From an uncultured Actinomycetes bacterium (GTDB lineage: Bacteria > Actinomycetota > Acidimicrobiia > Acidimicrobiales > RAAP-2): DNA of 22,868 nt. Below the pieces are notes generated by a model. It ran no database searches. It was not told the DNA's origin and worked only from the letters and a program-made list of their open reading frames with translations. The stretch lies in contig CAITOG010000147.1 of the NCBI GenBank assembly GCA_903893955.1, positions 1 through 22,868 of the forward strand. Direction: 5' to 3'. Position numbers and translations under genes: made by a program. Positions within the stretch are counted from its first letter, which is position 1, and each line of letters begins with the position of its first letter. Of the stretch, positions 1 through 8,487 are shown one piece after another.

Positions 1-236
1 ACGTGAATCAAACGGGTCTTGCCAAGGGACACGCTGAGAATGTTCCGGTGGCTCGATTACTTCGTGGACCCTCCACGTGACACCGCTTCAGAGGATGCCA
101 ACTGTCCCTTGCTCCGGCGAGTTCGCCACGAGCCGGCGGTCGTTACTTTCGAGGAGGGCCTGGTGGTTCTTGTCGCGCTGATGGCTCGTGTGTGATGTCG
201 CCTGAAGTGCGTCCAACAGATGCGACACCGTCGGCG
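1..236. other. Left-edge stretch without a confident gene
   Basis: I recognise no gene, RNA or repeat here. One short plus-strand frame, 40-195 (51 codons from an ATG, with only moderate third-position GC), is open, but it has no clear ribosome binding site and no recognisable motif. An unrelated minus-strand frame is open over the same bases. Codon use looks less biased than in the neighbouring genes. It could be a degenerate gene end or the 3' flank of the minus-strand gene ending at 237. Confidence 0.4.
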
Positions 237-1319
237 TCACCCTCGCCGAGAGCGGCGCAAGCGAGCCCGTCGGATTGGAGCTCGATCTGAAGACCATGGC
301 GCCGGCGGCGCGATGGTGAGCGAGGCAAGCTCGAGCAGCGGCCGGTCGTAGTTCACCCTCCACCCCGCAAAAGACGCCCACGCGGCGTCCTGGTCGTCGA
401 CCATGGGTGCGCCAGCCTCGCGGAGGTTGGCGAACACCTTGTCGAACTCCTCGCGGGTGACGGAGATCGGATCGTCAGGCTTGGGATTGGCATCGAACTC
501 CAGCCCGAAGTAGCCAGCGATGTGACGAAGGCTCAAGTAGCCGGATCTGATGCACAACTGAGCCTCAGGGTGCTTCTCTGACGTGATCGAGGAGGCGACG
601 AAAGACGCAGAGTCGAGGATCGCACCCGCCGCGGTGACCCAGGAACGGTCGGATTGTGGAGAGCGGAAGAAGACCAGTGCAGGGACTGAGGTGTGGGTCT
701 CTTCGATGTCGGCGAACCACTCTGACCACGAGTGCCAGAGCTGCTCTGTGTTCTCGAGGCGCTCGATCATCGTGAGCCGATAGAGCAGCGTCCCGGCGAA
801 TGGTGGTGACCCTGCCTGGGCCTCGAGTCCGGTCACCTTGCCCTCTCGGCGTGAGTAGGAGGAGTAGATGGAGGGCAGATACGAGATCAAGATGGCGACC
901 AAGCCGAGACCGAGACCAGCCTCGATGGCGTTGGCGGCAGCGGTCGGCAGGTCGTGGGCGCTGACCGAGCCAAGCGTGAACAGCGAGGAGGCGCTCATGA
1001 GCACCGCCTCATGTGGCGAGAGCGCACCGAGGCCCCAGATGATGAATGAGAAGCCGACGAAGGTGATTGTCAGCCAAACGATCGGCAGCAGCAAGAGGGC
1101 GAAAGGTCCATAGAGCGACATGACCGCGTCCTGGCTGGCGGCACGCTTCCTTCGGAGGGCCAGGCCCCGGAAGGCGAAGGCCATCACCGTGAACACCCAC
1201 CTCGTCAGGGCGACCGGGGTGCCCCTCGGGACCACGAAGGTGATCGCCGCCGACGTCGCCGCCCACACGACCAGGCTCGCGCCCAGGATGCCGATGGCAA
1301 CGTGGGCTGCGATCTGCAT
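237..1319 (-). CDS. Membrane protein with a K+ channel-like pore module and a cytosolic C-terminal domain
   Basis: A 360-residue protein with three or four hydrophobic segments in its first 150 residues. These are about 5-30, 40-55, 72-99 and 128-150. The last two flank a short loop with SLFTLGSV at 113-119. This has the outline of a two-helix pore module (helix, pore loop, helix), but the usual TVGYG/TLGYG selectivity filter is replaced by TLGSV, so potassium selectivity is doubtful. Residues 151-360 are soluble, carry no motif I know and end in an Arg-rich tail. The start is an ATG with a strong GGAGGT site 5 bases upstream. It is transcribed divergently from the MFS transporter gene. A channel-like protein of unknown ion is the most I can support. 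Confidence 0.72.
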   Translation of the reverse strand: MQIAAHVAIGILGASLVVWAATSAAITFVVPRGTPVALTRWVFTVMAFAFRGLALRRKRAASQDAVMSLYGPFALLLLPIVWLTITFVGFSFIIWGLGALSPHEAVLMSASSLFTLGSVSAHDLPTAAANAIEAGLGLGLVAILISYLPSIYSSYSRREGKVTGLEAQAGSPPFAGTLLYRLTMIERLENTEQLWHSWSEWFADIEETHTSVPALVFFRSPQSDRSWVTAAGAILDSASFVASSITSEKHPEAQLCIRSGYLSLRHIAGYFGLEFDANPKPDDPISVTREEFDKVFANLREAGAPMVDDQDAAWASFAGWRVNYDRPLLELASLTIAPPAPWSSDRAPIRRARLRRSRRG

Positions 1320-1324
1320 GGAGG

Positions 1325-1330
1325 ACCTCC
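1325..1330 (-). promoter_or_regulatory. Strong ribosome binding site, possibly self-sequestering
   Basis: GGAGGT lies on the minus strand 5 bases before the ATG at 1319 and fixes that start. The bases between it and the ATG are CCTCC, which can pair with the Shine-Dalgarno sequence in a small hairpin, so translation could be damped by local structure. Confidence 0.6.
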
Positions 1331-1385
1331 GTCAGGCTTGGCAGCAAGCCTACGGCTCGAGCCGTCGTCGGTCGACGGTGCTGGG

Positions 1386-1391
1386 TAGCCT
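1386..1391 (+). promoter_or_regulatory. -10 box for the MFS gene, leaderless type
   Basis: TAGCCT lies 6 bases before the GTG at 1398, so transcription would start at or next to the start codon. There is no Shine-Dalgarno sequence and no clear -35 element. Confidence 0.5.
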
Positions 1392-1397
1392 CGATCG

Positions 1398-2657
1398 GTG
1401 AGCACTCTTGTCCCCGCCGAGTTCAGAGCCCTGCTCAAGGGCCCGCTTCGCTGGTACTACCTCTCGACCTTTCTGTGCTGCCTCGGGATCGGCCTGTCGC
1501 TAGTGCTCTACGTGCTCTATCTCCACGACATCAGGCACTTGAGCGTGGGCTTCGCCACCACGCTGCTCGCCGCCAACGCGGTGGCTGCGCTCGTGGTCTC
1601 ACCGCTCAGCGGGACGCTCACCGATCGAGTTGGACCCTTCTGGGTGATCGTGGTGCTGCTGATGCTCCATGCCGCCACCCTCGTGAGCTGGGCCTTTGCG
1701 TCGACGAAGCCTTGGATCATCAGCACCTCCTTGCTCATGGCGGTGACCGATGGGGCGATCTTCGGTCCCGGAACCGTGCTGCTCACCCGCCTTGTCGCCC
1801 CCGAGCAGCGCCAGCGTGCCTACGGAGTGAACTTCATGATGGTCAACATCGGCATCGGGCTGGGCGGCCTCATCTCAGCGTCGGTGGTGAGCCTCACCGA
1901 TCCACTCAGCTTCTCCCGCCTCTACCTCGGCACCGCGGTGCTCACCGTGGCGAGTGCGCTGCCGTTGCTACGCCTCCATCGCTTCGGTGGCCCGGTGGTG
2001 GCCGAGAAGCCCCGTCGCCATGGCGATCCCGGCGGCTGGCGCGAGGTGCTGGCCGACCGACAGCTGGCGCGCTTCGTCCTCACTGCGCTGGTGCTGCTCA
2101 TCTGCGGCTACGGATCGCTTGACGCCGGTGCGTCGCTCTTCATCGTCAACCAAGTCCATCTCGCGGTCGGCGCAGTTGGGGTGGCGTTGTTCGTCAACAC
2201 GGTTGTGATCGTCTGTGGGCAGCTCTTCGTCCTGCGGTTTATGGAGGGGAGGAGCCGGACTCGGATGATGGCAGTGATGGCGTTGCTCTGGGCTGTGGCA
2301 TGGCTGCTCTTCGGCGCCAGCCCACACGTCGATCGAACCGTGGCATTGGTGGTGCTGTGTCTCTCGATGGCGATCTTCGGCATTGGCGAGACCATCTGGT
2401 CGCCAGTCGGTCCGGCGCTCGTCAATGACATGGCGCCCGAGCACCTTCGAGGTCGCTACAACGCCACCTTCGGTCTGCTCTTCGGTCTCTCGGGATCCCT
2501 TGCCCCACTGATCGCAGGCGCCTTCTTCGGTGCCGGCGCGGGAGGGTGGTGGCCCTTCGGCATCGCGGTCGGCTGTGGCATCGGGCTCCTCGGCGCACTC
2601 AACCTCGGTCGTCACCTCACCGCTGCCCAGGACGGTCGAGTTTCGACGATGAGCTGA
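1398..2657 (+). CDS. Major facilitator superfamily (MFS) transporter
   Basis: A 419-residue polytopic inner-membrane protein, the usual length for a 12-helix MFS carrier. The loop between helices 2 and 3 carries a motif A-like SGTLTDRVG (about 71-79). The equivalent loop in the C-terminal half is weaker, and the helix after PEHLRGRYNA (about 345-354) matches the conserved helix 11 entry region. The overall pattern resembles drug or metabolite:H+ antiporters of the MDR type, but the substrate cannot be read from the sequence. The start is a GTG placed 6 bases after a TAGCCT -10 box, consistent with a leaderless transcript. The gene is followed after 45 bases by the flippase-like gene, which appears to have its own promoter. 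Confidence 0.88.
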   Translation: MSTLVPAEFRALLKGPLRWYYLSTFLCCLGIGLSLVLYVLYLHDIRHLSVGFATTLLAANAVAALVVSPLSGTLTDRVGPFWVIVVLLMLHAATLVSWAFASTKPWIISTSLLMAVTDGAIFGPGTVLLTRLVAPEQRQRAYGVNFMMVNIGIGLGGLISASVVSLTDPLSFSRLYLGTAVLTVASALPLLRLHRFGGPVVAEKPRRHGDPGGWREVLADRQLARFVLTALVLLICGYGSLDAGASLFIVNQVHLAVGAVGVALFVNTVVIVCGQLFVLRFMEGRSRTRMMAVMALLWAVAWLLFGASPHVDRTVALVVLCLSMAIFGIGETIWSPVGPALVNDMAPEHLRGRYNATFGLLFGLSGSLAPLIAGAFFGAGAGGWWPFGIAVGCGIGLLGALNLGRHLTAAQDGRVSTMS

Positions 2658-2677
2658 GCATCAGGATCGTGGGCGAC

Positions 2678-2693
2678 GAGCCGGCTCTACGAT
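2678..2693 (+). promoter_or_regulatory. Palindrome abutting a -10 box upstream of the flippase-like gene
   Basis: The 10-base palindrome GAGCCGGCTC (2678-2687) directly abuts TACGAT (2688-2693), which lies 9 bases before the ATG at 2703. It is a likely near-leaderless promoter, and the palindrome is a possible operator in the spacer region. Confidence 0.45.
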
Positions 2694-2702
2694 TGGCCAG
2701 CG

Positions 2703-5150
2703 ATGGCGACCACCTCCACCACGAAAGACGCAACGAAGAACCACGAGAGCTTGCGTCCGTGGCTCCGCCTGCTGTTCGCCCCGAGCGGGGACGGTGTTCG
2801 CCGGCGCAACGGCACGGACGTGGCGCGCCTCATCGGTTCGATCTTCATCGTGCTCATGGTCGGCCTCGAGCTGACGCCGGGCTCGTCGCTCCAGAAACAG
2901 GTGTCGAATCTCGTCCACCCACCACCCCACGGTCTGAGCTGGCTCTTCACCTTGCTCTGGTTGCTCGGCACCCTCGGCGTGCTCGCGGGGGCTGTCGTCG
3001 TGACCCTCGTGCTTCGGCGCCTCGAGGTGCTGCGCGACCTCGCTGTCGGGGCTGGATTGGCGATCGTCGGCTGCATTGCCGTCCAACAGCTCTTCGGGGT
3101 CAGCGCAGGGGTGGACCAGCAGGATGTCGTCGGGGTCAACGTGGGCTATCCCGTGCCGATTCTCGCGGCAGCGGTCGGCGCGGCGCTCACCCTCCGCCCG
3201 TACTTGAGCCGGGGGCTCCAACGACTCCTCGAGAGCCTGATCGCCATCGCCGCCATCACCGGTCTGATCCACGGCTCTGGACTCCTTTTCAGCCTTGTTG
3301 GCTCACTGGTGTTGGGTTGGGGGGCCGCTGCAGGGGCGCACCTCATCTTCGGGACCCCGACCGGCGTGCTCCCGGCGGCTGACGTCGAGGCACTCCTCGG
3401 CCAGCTCGATGTCGATGCCACGGATGTCACTGCATCGCCGCTCCAGAGCTGGGGGGTGGCTCGCTATCTCGGGCAGAGCGAGAAGCATGGACCGCTCGAC
3501 ATCTCTGTCTATGGGCGAGATGCAGAGCAGAGCCAGCTCTTCGCCAAGATCGGCCGCACGTTGATCTTGAAGCAGGACTCAGGACCGTTCGCGCTGACGC
3601 GTGCCCAGCAGCTCGAGCACGAGAGCTACCTCACCCTGCAAGCCGCCACCGTGGCCTCGGGGCGGACCTCGAGCATGGTCGCCGCCGGGTATGCCGGACC
3701 GGCCCGAGACGCGCTCGTCGTGACGTCGAGACCACCGGGCAAGCTCCTCGACCAGATGGTCGAGGAGAAGGCTGAGGTCAGCGACCAGGCGATCGAGGCG
3801 GTTGCCGAGGCGGTGGCGGCGCTCCACGAGGCGAAGGTCTCGCACGGAGCGATCGACCTCCACCACGTGGTGGTGTCAGCGACCGATGGCGGGCTGATCG
3901 AGTTTGATCGAGCCACAGCGTTCGCCACCGAGGATGCCCTGAACTCGGACACTGCCGCCCTCCTCGTGACACTGGCGCTCGTGTCGTCCACCGAACGAGC
4001 GGTCGATGCGGTCAAGCAGGCGCTCGGGACAGAGCGACTCTCGACGAGCCTCGGATTCCTCCAGGACGCGGCCATCTCCGACCCCCTCACCTCGTCGCTT
4101 CGCAAGCTCCATGGCAAGGCCATCTTGAAGGAGCTGCGGGAGAAGGGCGCGGCTGCGTGTGGCGTCGAGGCACCAGAGCTGACCGAGCTGCATCGCGCGT
4201 CAGCGACTTCGCTCATCTTGGCTGTCGGGACGTTGATCGGCGGATGGGCGCTGATCGAGGTCCTCCTCCAGGTCGCCGGCTCGTTCGCCACAGTGAAGAG
4301 CGCATCGATCCCCTGGGTCATCGTCACAGCCGTGATCAGCCAGCTCACCTACATCAGTTCGTCCTTCTCCACGCTCGGTTCGATCACGATGAGCGTGCCG
4401 CTGTTCCCGTTGATCATGCTCGAGTTGTCCAACACCTTCAGCGGGCTGGCACTCGGCACACCTGCCGTCCTTGCTGCTCGGGTCCGCTTCTTCCAGAAGC
4501 ACGGCATGGACACGACCGTGGCGGTGAGCTCGGGGGTCCTCGTCTCGACAGCGTCGTGGATCGTCAAGGGTGGTCTGTTCTTGATCTCGATCCCGTTCGC
4601 CATCGGCACGCTCCACTTCGATGATCTGCTCTCGCAGCGCAGCGGCGGGTCCTCGACGAGCGGATTGCTGGTCTTCGTGCTCATCGCAGTCGCTGTCGTC
4701 GGCATCGTGATCGCCGCCGTGCTCGTCGTGCCTCGGTGGCGGGGGATGGCCAAGGCCAAGATCGCCCCCCGCCTGACTGAGTGCATCAGCCACTTCAAGG
4801 TGCTCGCTGGGCGCCCGGCCAAGATCGTGGAGATCTTCGGAGGCCAGATCGGCGCCCAGCTGCTGGTCGCGTTCGCCCTCGGTACCTCGCTGCGCGCGTA
4901 TCACCACTCCCTCTCGCTCCCTGTGCTGCTCGTGGTCTTGACGCTCGGTTCGATGCTCGGTGGGGTATCACCGGTCCCTGGTGGCATGGGCGTGGTCGAG
5001 GCCGGGATGATCCTCGGCCTGAAGGCAGCCGGGATCCCGACGGATGTCGCCGTGTCGGCCGTGTTCGTCCAGCGCCTCTTCACCGCCTACCTTCCGCCTA
5101 TCGCTGGTTGGTTCGCACTCATGTGGCTCCGACGCAAGAAGTACCTGTGA
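2703..5150 (+). CDS. Flippase-like (UPF0104/MprF-type) membrane protein with an internal pseudokinase domain
   Basis: An 815-residue protein in three parts. Residues about 41-215 contain several membrane helices. Residues about 225-480 are soluble and resemble a kinase or aminoglycoside-phosphotransferase fold: a candidate ATP lysine K290 in LILKQD, a catalytic-loop-like HGAIDLHH (381-388), and EFD (400-402) where DFG or DFD is expected. In that loop the catalytic Asp (HGD/HRD) and the metal-binding Asn are replaced, so it is probably a pseudokinase. Residues about 495-815 form the multi-helix lysylphosphatidylglycerol synthase TM / YbhN-like domain, including the PVPGGMGVVE motif (757-766) typical of that family. 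There is no lysyl-transfer domain, so a role in lipid or glycolipid movement, or regulation of it, is inferred. The phosphatase gene downstream overlaps it by 4 bases, suggesting coupled translation. Confidence 0.82.
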   Translation: MATTSTTKDATKNHESLRPWLRLLFAPSGDGVRRRNGTDVARLIGSIFIVLMVGLELTPGSSLQKQVSNLVHPPPHGLSWLFTLLWLLGTLGVLAGAVVVTLVLRRLEVLRDLAVGAGLAIVGCIAVQQLFGVSAGVDQQDVVGVNVGYPVPILAAAVGAALTLRPYLSRGLQRLLESLIAIAAITGLIHGSGLLFSLVGSLVLGWGAAAGAHLIFGTPTGVLPAADVEALLGQLDVDATDVTASPLQSWGVARYLGQSEKHGPLDISVYGRDAEQSQLFAKIGRTLILKQDSGPFALTRAQQLEHESYLTLQAATVASGRTSSMVAAGYAGPARDALVVTSRPPGKLLDQMVEEKAEVSDQAIEAVAEAVAALHEAKVSHGAIDLHHVVVSATDGGLIEFDRATAFATEDALNSDTAALLVTLALVSSTERAVDAVKQALGTERLSTSLGFLQDAAISDPLTSSLRKLHGKAILKELREKGAAACGVEAPELTELHRASATSLILAVGTLIGGWALIEVLLQVAGSFATVKSASIPWVIVTAVISQLTYISSSFSTLGSITMSVPLFPLIMLELSNTFSGLALGTPAVLAARVRFFQKHGMDTTVAVSSGVLVSTASWIVKGGLFLISIPFAIGTLHFDDLLSQRSGGSSTSGLLVFVLIAVAVVGIVIAAVLVVPRWRGMAKAKIAPRLTECISHFKVLAGRPAKIVEIFGGQIGAQLLVAFALGTSLRAYHHSLSLPVLLVVLTLGSMLGGVSPVPGGMGVVEAGMILGLKAAGIPTDVAVSAVFVQRLFTAYLPPIAGWFALMWLRRKKYL

Positions 5151-5695
5151 CGAGACCGGTCCGTATCGTCACGCTGTGCACGGGCAACGCCGCTCGTTCG
5201 GTCATGGCCGGCGTCATGCTCGAGCAGTTGGCCGAGCACGAGGGTGCAGCTGTGGAGATCGTGACTGCCGGCACCCATGTGGTCGAGGGACAGCCGATGG
5301 GGATGCGGACCAAGCAGGCGCTGGTGGCTGTCGGCGAGCTCGACACAGCGGGCCTCGGCCGGCACCGCTCGCACCAGCTCACCGACGCCGATTGCGCTTG
5401 GGCCGATGTCATCGTGGCCATGGAGGCCGACCATGTCGCCTACGTCAGGGCTCGCCACGATGCAGCGGGTCACAAGACCGCCACCATCCACCGCCTCGCT
5501 CGAGCGCTGCCGGTCAGCCCCGAGCCCTTCGGCGACAGGGTGACCGCGCTCAACCTCGCCTCAACCGACCTCGCTGCCGATCGAGACGTGCTCGACCCCG
5601 CAGGTGGAGATCAGGAGGACTACGACAGGTGCGCGGCTGAGATCTTCGAGCTCTGCCAGGTCCTCATCGCCTTAGTGGGAGTGCCACCCGGCTGA
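5147..5695 (+). CDS. Low-molecular-weight protein tyrosine phosphatase family protein
   Basis: A 182-residue cytoplasmic enzyme. The P-loop CTGNAARS (11-18) matches the CX5R(S/T) signature of LMW-PTP and arsenate reductase folds, with nucleophile C11 and R17. A DP pair at D150 is a good candidate for the general acid that normally sits in a DPY/DP loop. It is longer than the roughly 150-residue family norm, with insertions in the second half. The GTG start lies inside the stop of the upstream flippase-like gene (GTGA), so the two are almost certainly co-translated and may act together. Dephosphorylation of a protein or cell-envelope intermediate is inferred. The stop abuts the TetR gene's stop on the opposite strand with no bases between. 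Confidence 0.85.
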   Translation: MTRPVRIVTLCTGNAARSVMAGVMLEQLAEHEGAAVEIVTAGTHVVEGQPMGMRTKQALVAVGELDTAGLGRHRSHQLTDADCAWADVIVAMEADHVAYVRARHDAAGHKTATIHRLARALPVSPEPFGDRVTALNLASTDLAADRDVLDPAGGDQEDYDRCAAEIFELCQVLIALVGVPPG

Positions 5696-5698
5696 TCA
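5693..5698. other. Shared stop palindrome TGATCA at a convergent junction
   Basis: TGATCA gives TGA to the phosphatase gene on the plus strand and TGA to the TetR gene on the minus strand, leaving no intergenic base for a terminator. The same arrangement recurs at 14983-14988. Confidence 0.9.
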
Positions 5699-6340
5699 GT
5701 CGGCGTGGACGGCCCTGAGGCCGGCCCACATGAGGTCAGCGACGCGCTGCGCGATGCGGTCTGCCTCGAGGTGTCGAGCCCGCTCGTCCGCCTGGCTCCA
5801 GTCGTCGTCACCGAGCTCCGTCCACGCAGACGAGGCACCGATGGCCATACCGAGCATCCCGCCGGCGAGGACGAGCCGGTGGTCTCGCTCGAGCCCGGCA
5901 TCGATGAGTGGATCGATCGCGGTCACAAGGGCTCGCTCGACGCGCCTGATGGCACGACCGAGCTCCTCATCGTCGCCATGGTCACGGTCATTGAGGAGTC
6001 GGAAGGCGGCTGGATCGTCCACCATCATGCGGAAGTAGGCCCGCAGGCTGAGCTCGACCTGTTCCTTGGGGCCAGCAGCAGTCGAGGTGGCGAGCGCGAA
6101 CTCGGCCAGCATCTGGAAGGCCAGGGCATCGACCAGCTCGAGGTACAGCGCTCGCTTCGAGCTGAAGTGCTGGTAGAGCAGCGGCTTGGTGACGCCCGCC
6201 GCCTCGGCCACGTCGTCCATGGTGGTGGAGCGGTATCCCCGTTTGGCAAAGAGCATGGCAGCGACGCCGAGCAGCTGCGTCCTTCGCTCCTCGCCGGTCA
6301 GGCGCCTCGTGGTGGCCTCGGTGGTGGTGACGGCGGTCAT
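5696..6340 (-). CDS. TetR/AcrR family transcriptional regulator
   Basis: A 214-residue protein of typical TetR length. The N-terminal helix-turn-helix spans about 18-64, with the family pattern F-A-K-R-G-Y-R-S-T-T-M-D-D-V-A-E-A-A-G-V and then LLYQHFSSK. The C-terminal part is a helical ligand-binding and dimer domain of unknown specificity. The ATG at 6340 has a GGGGGA stretch just upstream and a TAGCCT -10 box 9 bases before it. A 21-base imperfect palindrome covering the -10 (6351-6371) is a plausible autoregulatory operator. Its targets may include the glycosyltransferase or flippase-like genes nearby, but nothing in the sequence proves this. Confidence 0.93.
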   Translation of the reverse strand: MTAVTTTEATTRRLTGEERRTQLLGVAAMLFAKRGYRSTTMDDVAEAAGVTKPLLYQHFSSKRALYLELVDALAFQMLAEFALATSTAAGPKEQVELSLRAYFRMMVDDPAAFRLLNDRDHGDDEELGRAIRRVERALVTAIDPLIDAGLERDHRLVLAGGMLGMAIGASSAWTELGDDDWSQADERARHLEADRIAQRVADLMWAGLRAVHAD

Positions 6341-6349
6341 CGTCCCCCA

Positions 6350-6371
6350 AGGCTACCGGTCGCCACTAGCC
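6350..6371 (-). promoter_or_regulatory. -10 box and candidate TetR operator
   Basis: On the minus strand TAGCCT (6355-6350) sits 9 bases before the TetR start. It overlaps a 21-base imperfect palindrome, 6351-6371, with outer arms GGCTA/TAGCC and 7 of 10 base pairs symmetric. This fits autorepression, common for TetR genes. Confidence 0.4.
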
Positions 6372-6380
6372 GGACCCTGC

Positions 6381-7400
6381 TCAGAGGGTCTCGATCACCT
6401 GTGCGATCGCTCCTGGCAGGTCTGCGATGTCGAAGTGTGCTCTGGCTACCTCGAGGTTCCGCTCGAGTAGCTCAGGATCTGGGTGTCGAAGCCACCTTGC
6501 CAGCTCGGCCGGTGCGGTTGGATCGAAGGCGGAGATGCCGGTCGCGAGGATCTCGAGGGCGACTGGGTACCGGGCCAGGCTGAGCGGTCGTCGATGCGTG
6601 ATCGCCTCGATGGCAGGATTCCCGAAGCCCTCCCAGGTCGACGGCAACACCACCACGTCAGCAGCGGCGTAGGCGTCGTCGATGGTCCCGGGCCCACTCC
6701 CGCGCAGGAACCTGCTTGATGCGACCTCGATGAGCTCCTCGAGGTCAGGCTCGAAGCCGTCCTCTGCCGCACCCGTGAGCCAGAAGGTCGCCTCGAGCGA
6801 CTCAGCGAGGGCGAGGCCGAGCGGGACGTTCTTGCGAGGCAGCGCTCGGGTCGGCTGGAGGACGAGGAGTTCGTGGTCCTCGATGCCGAGGGCCAGGCGT
6901 GTCGAGGATCGCTCTCCGCTCGGCGGCGCCATGTCGAATCGGTTGTAGAGGCATGAGGCTGTGTAGCCGCGGGACGCGAGCTCGGCGACGCTGAGCTGGT
7001 TGATCGTCACGTGTCGCCACGCTGGATCATCGGTTGGCAACGAGAGATGGGCGGTGTCGGCTCGCTGCCAGGCGAGGTCGTGGTGCCGCATGATCGTCGG
7101 GCGACCACGGCACACCTCCGCCACGGCGTGGGTGGCTGCAGGGTTGAGCGGGAGCGAGCAGAGGTTCTCCACGATGATGAGATCGAGGCCGTCGAGTGCG
7201 TCGGTGAGCGCCTCGACATCGACAGGAACGGTGTCGTCGAGCCGCAGACCCTCGATGATGGTGACGCCCTCGCCCCCCTCGCCAGCGATCTGATCCACCT
7301 CAAAGCCGAGCGATTGAATCGCCGCTGACCACTTGGCAGCCTCGATGGAAACCCCATCCGTGCCCCCGAGCCGATAGGACACGATTCCGGCGCGGGGCAT
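6381..7400 (-). CDS. GT4-like (GT-B fold) glycosyltransferase
   Basis: A 339-residue soluble protein. The N-terminal half starts with RAGIVSYRLGGTDGVS, where the GGTDGVS loop is typical of GT-B acceptor-side domains. The C-terminal half has the nucleotide-sugar phosphate contacts PTRALPRKN (183-191) and the EX7E motif in EGFGNPAIE (E257, E265), the hallmark of group 1/GT4 retaining transferases. Donor and acceptor are unknown. The divergent neighbour makes a GDP-deoxysugar precursor, so a GDP-linked donor is a reasonable guess. I chose the ATG at 7400 because TACCAT lies exactly 6 bases upstream (leaderless pattern) and because the 13 extra residues from the ATG at 7439 look non-native. Confidence 0.85.
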   Translation of the reverse strand: MPRAGIVSYRLGGTDGVSIEAAKWSAAIQSLGFEVDQIAGEGGEGVTIIEGLRLDDTVPVDVEALTDALDGLDLIIVENLCSLPLNPAATHAVAEVCRGRPTIMRHHDLAWQRADTAHLSLPTDDPAWRHVTINQLSVAELASRGYTASCLYNRFDMAPPSGERSSTRLALGIEDHELLVLQPTRALPRKNVPLGLALAESLEATFWLTGAAEDGFEPDLEELIEVASSRFLRGSGPGTIDDAYAAADVVVLPSTWEGFGNPAIEAITHRRPLSLARYPVALEILATGISAFDPTAPAELARWLRHPDPELLERNLEVARAHFDIADLPGAIAQVIETL

Positions 7401-7406
7401 GGGCCG

Positions 7407-7412
7407 ATGGTA
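7407..7412 (-). promoter_or_regulatory. -10 box for the glycosyltransferase gene, leaderless type
   Basis: TACCAT on the minus strand is 6 bases before the ATG at 7400. There is no Shine-Dalgarno sequence, and this spacing supports 7400 over the upstream ATG at 7439. Confidence 0.45.
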
Positions 7413-7447
7413 CGGCCAAGAGGCCCAGTACGGCTGCATCGCTGGAC

Positions 7448-7453
7448 TAGTCT
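7448..7453 (+). promoter_or_regulatory. Possible -10 box for the GDP-mannose dehydratase gene
   Basis: TAGTCT lies about 57 bases before the ATG at 7511, which would give a leader of roughly 50 bases carrying a GGAG ribosome binding site. The support is weak, with no clear -35. Confidence 0.25.
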
Positions 7454-7495
7454 CGGTCGAGGTCCTGGCCGATCTGGACGGACACAGTCGATTGA

Positions 7496-8482
<987 letters not shown>

Positions 8483-8487
8483 CCGAC

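Larger units (their letters stand above)
1320..1397. promoter_or_regulatory. Divergent promoter region with consecutive inverted repeats
   Basis: This spacer lies between two divergent genes. It holds a perfect hairpin with 6-base arms and a 4-base loop (1335-1350), a perfect 14-base palindrome ACGGCTCGAGCCGT (1352-1365) and a third inverted repeat CCGTCG/CGACGG (1362-1378). A minus-strand -10-like TAGGCT (1347-1352) and a plus-strand TAGCCT (1386-1391) flank or overlap these repeats. The arrangement suggests one or more operators, but no regulator gene lies adjacent. Confidence 0.5.

Noticed and set aside
1..236. tRNA gene or mobile element end at the left edge
   Set aside because: I could not fold a cloverleaf or find terminal repeats, and the short open frame at 40-195 has no recognisable transposase motif.
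1968..2615. Long open frame on the minus strand opposite the MFS gene
   Set aside because: It is His/Glu/Arg-rich with no motif and mirrors the codon bias of the real gene. This is a typical GC-rich shadow; similar frames opposite the flippase-like, ccmF and ArsA genes were rejected for the same reason.
5147..5695. Arsenate reductase (ArsC, thioredoxin-coupled type)
   Set aside because: The P-loop fits, but the downstream redox cysteines needed for arsenate reduction are not in place, and there is no arsenic context.
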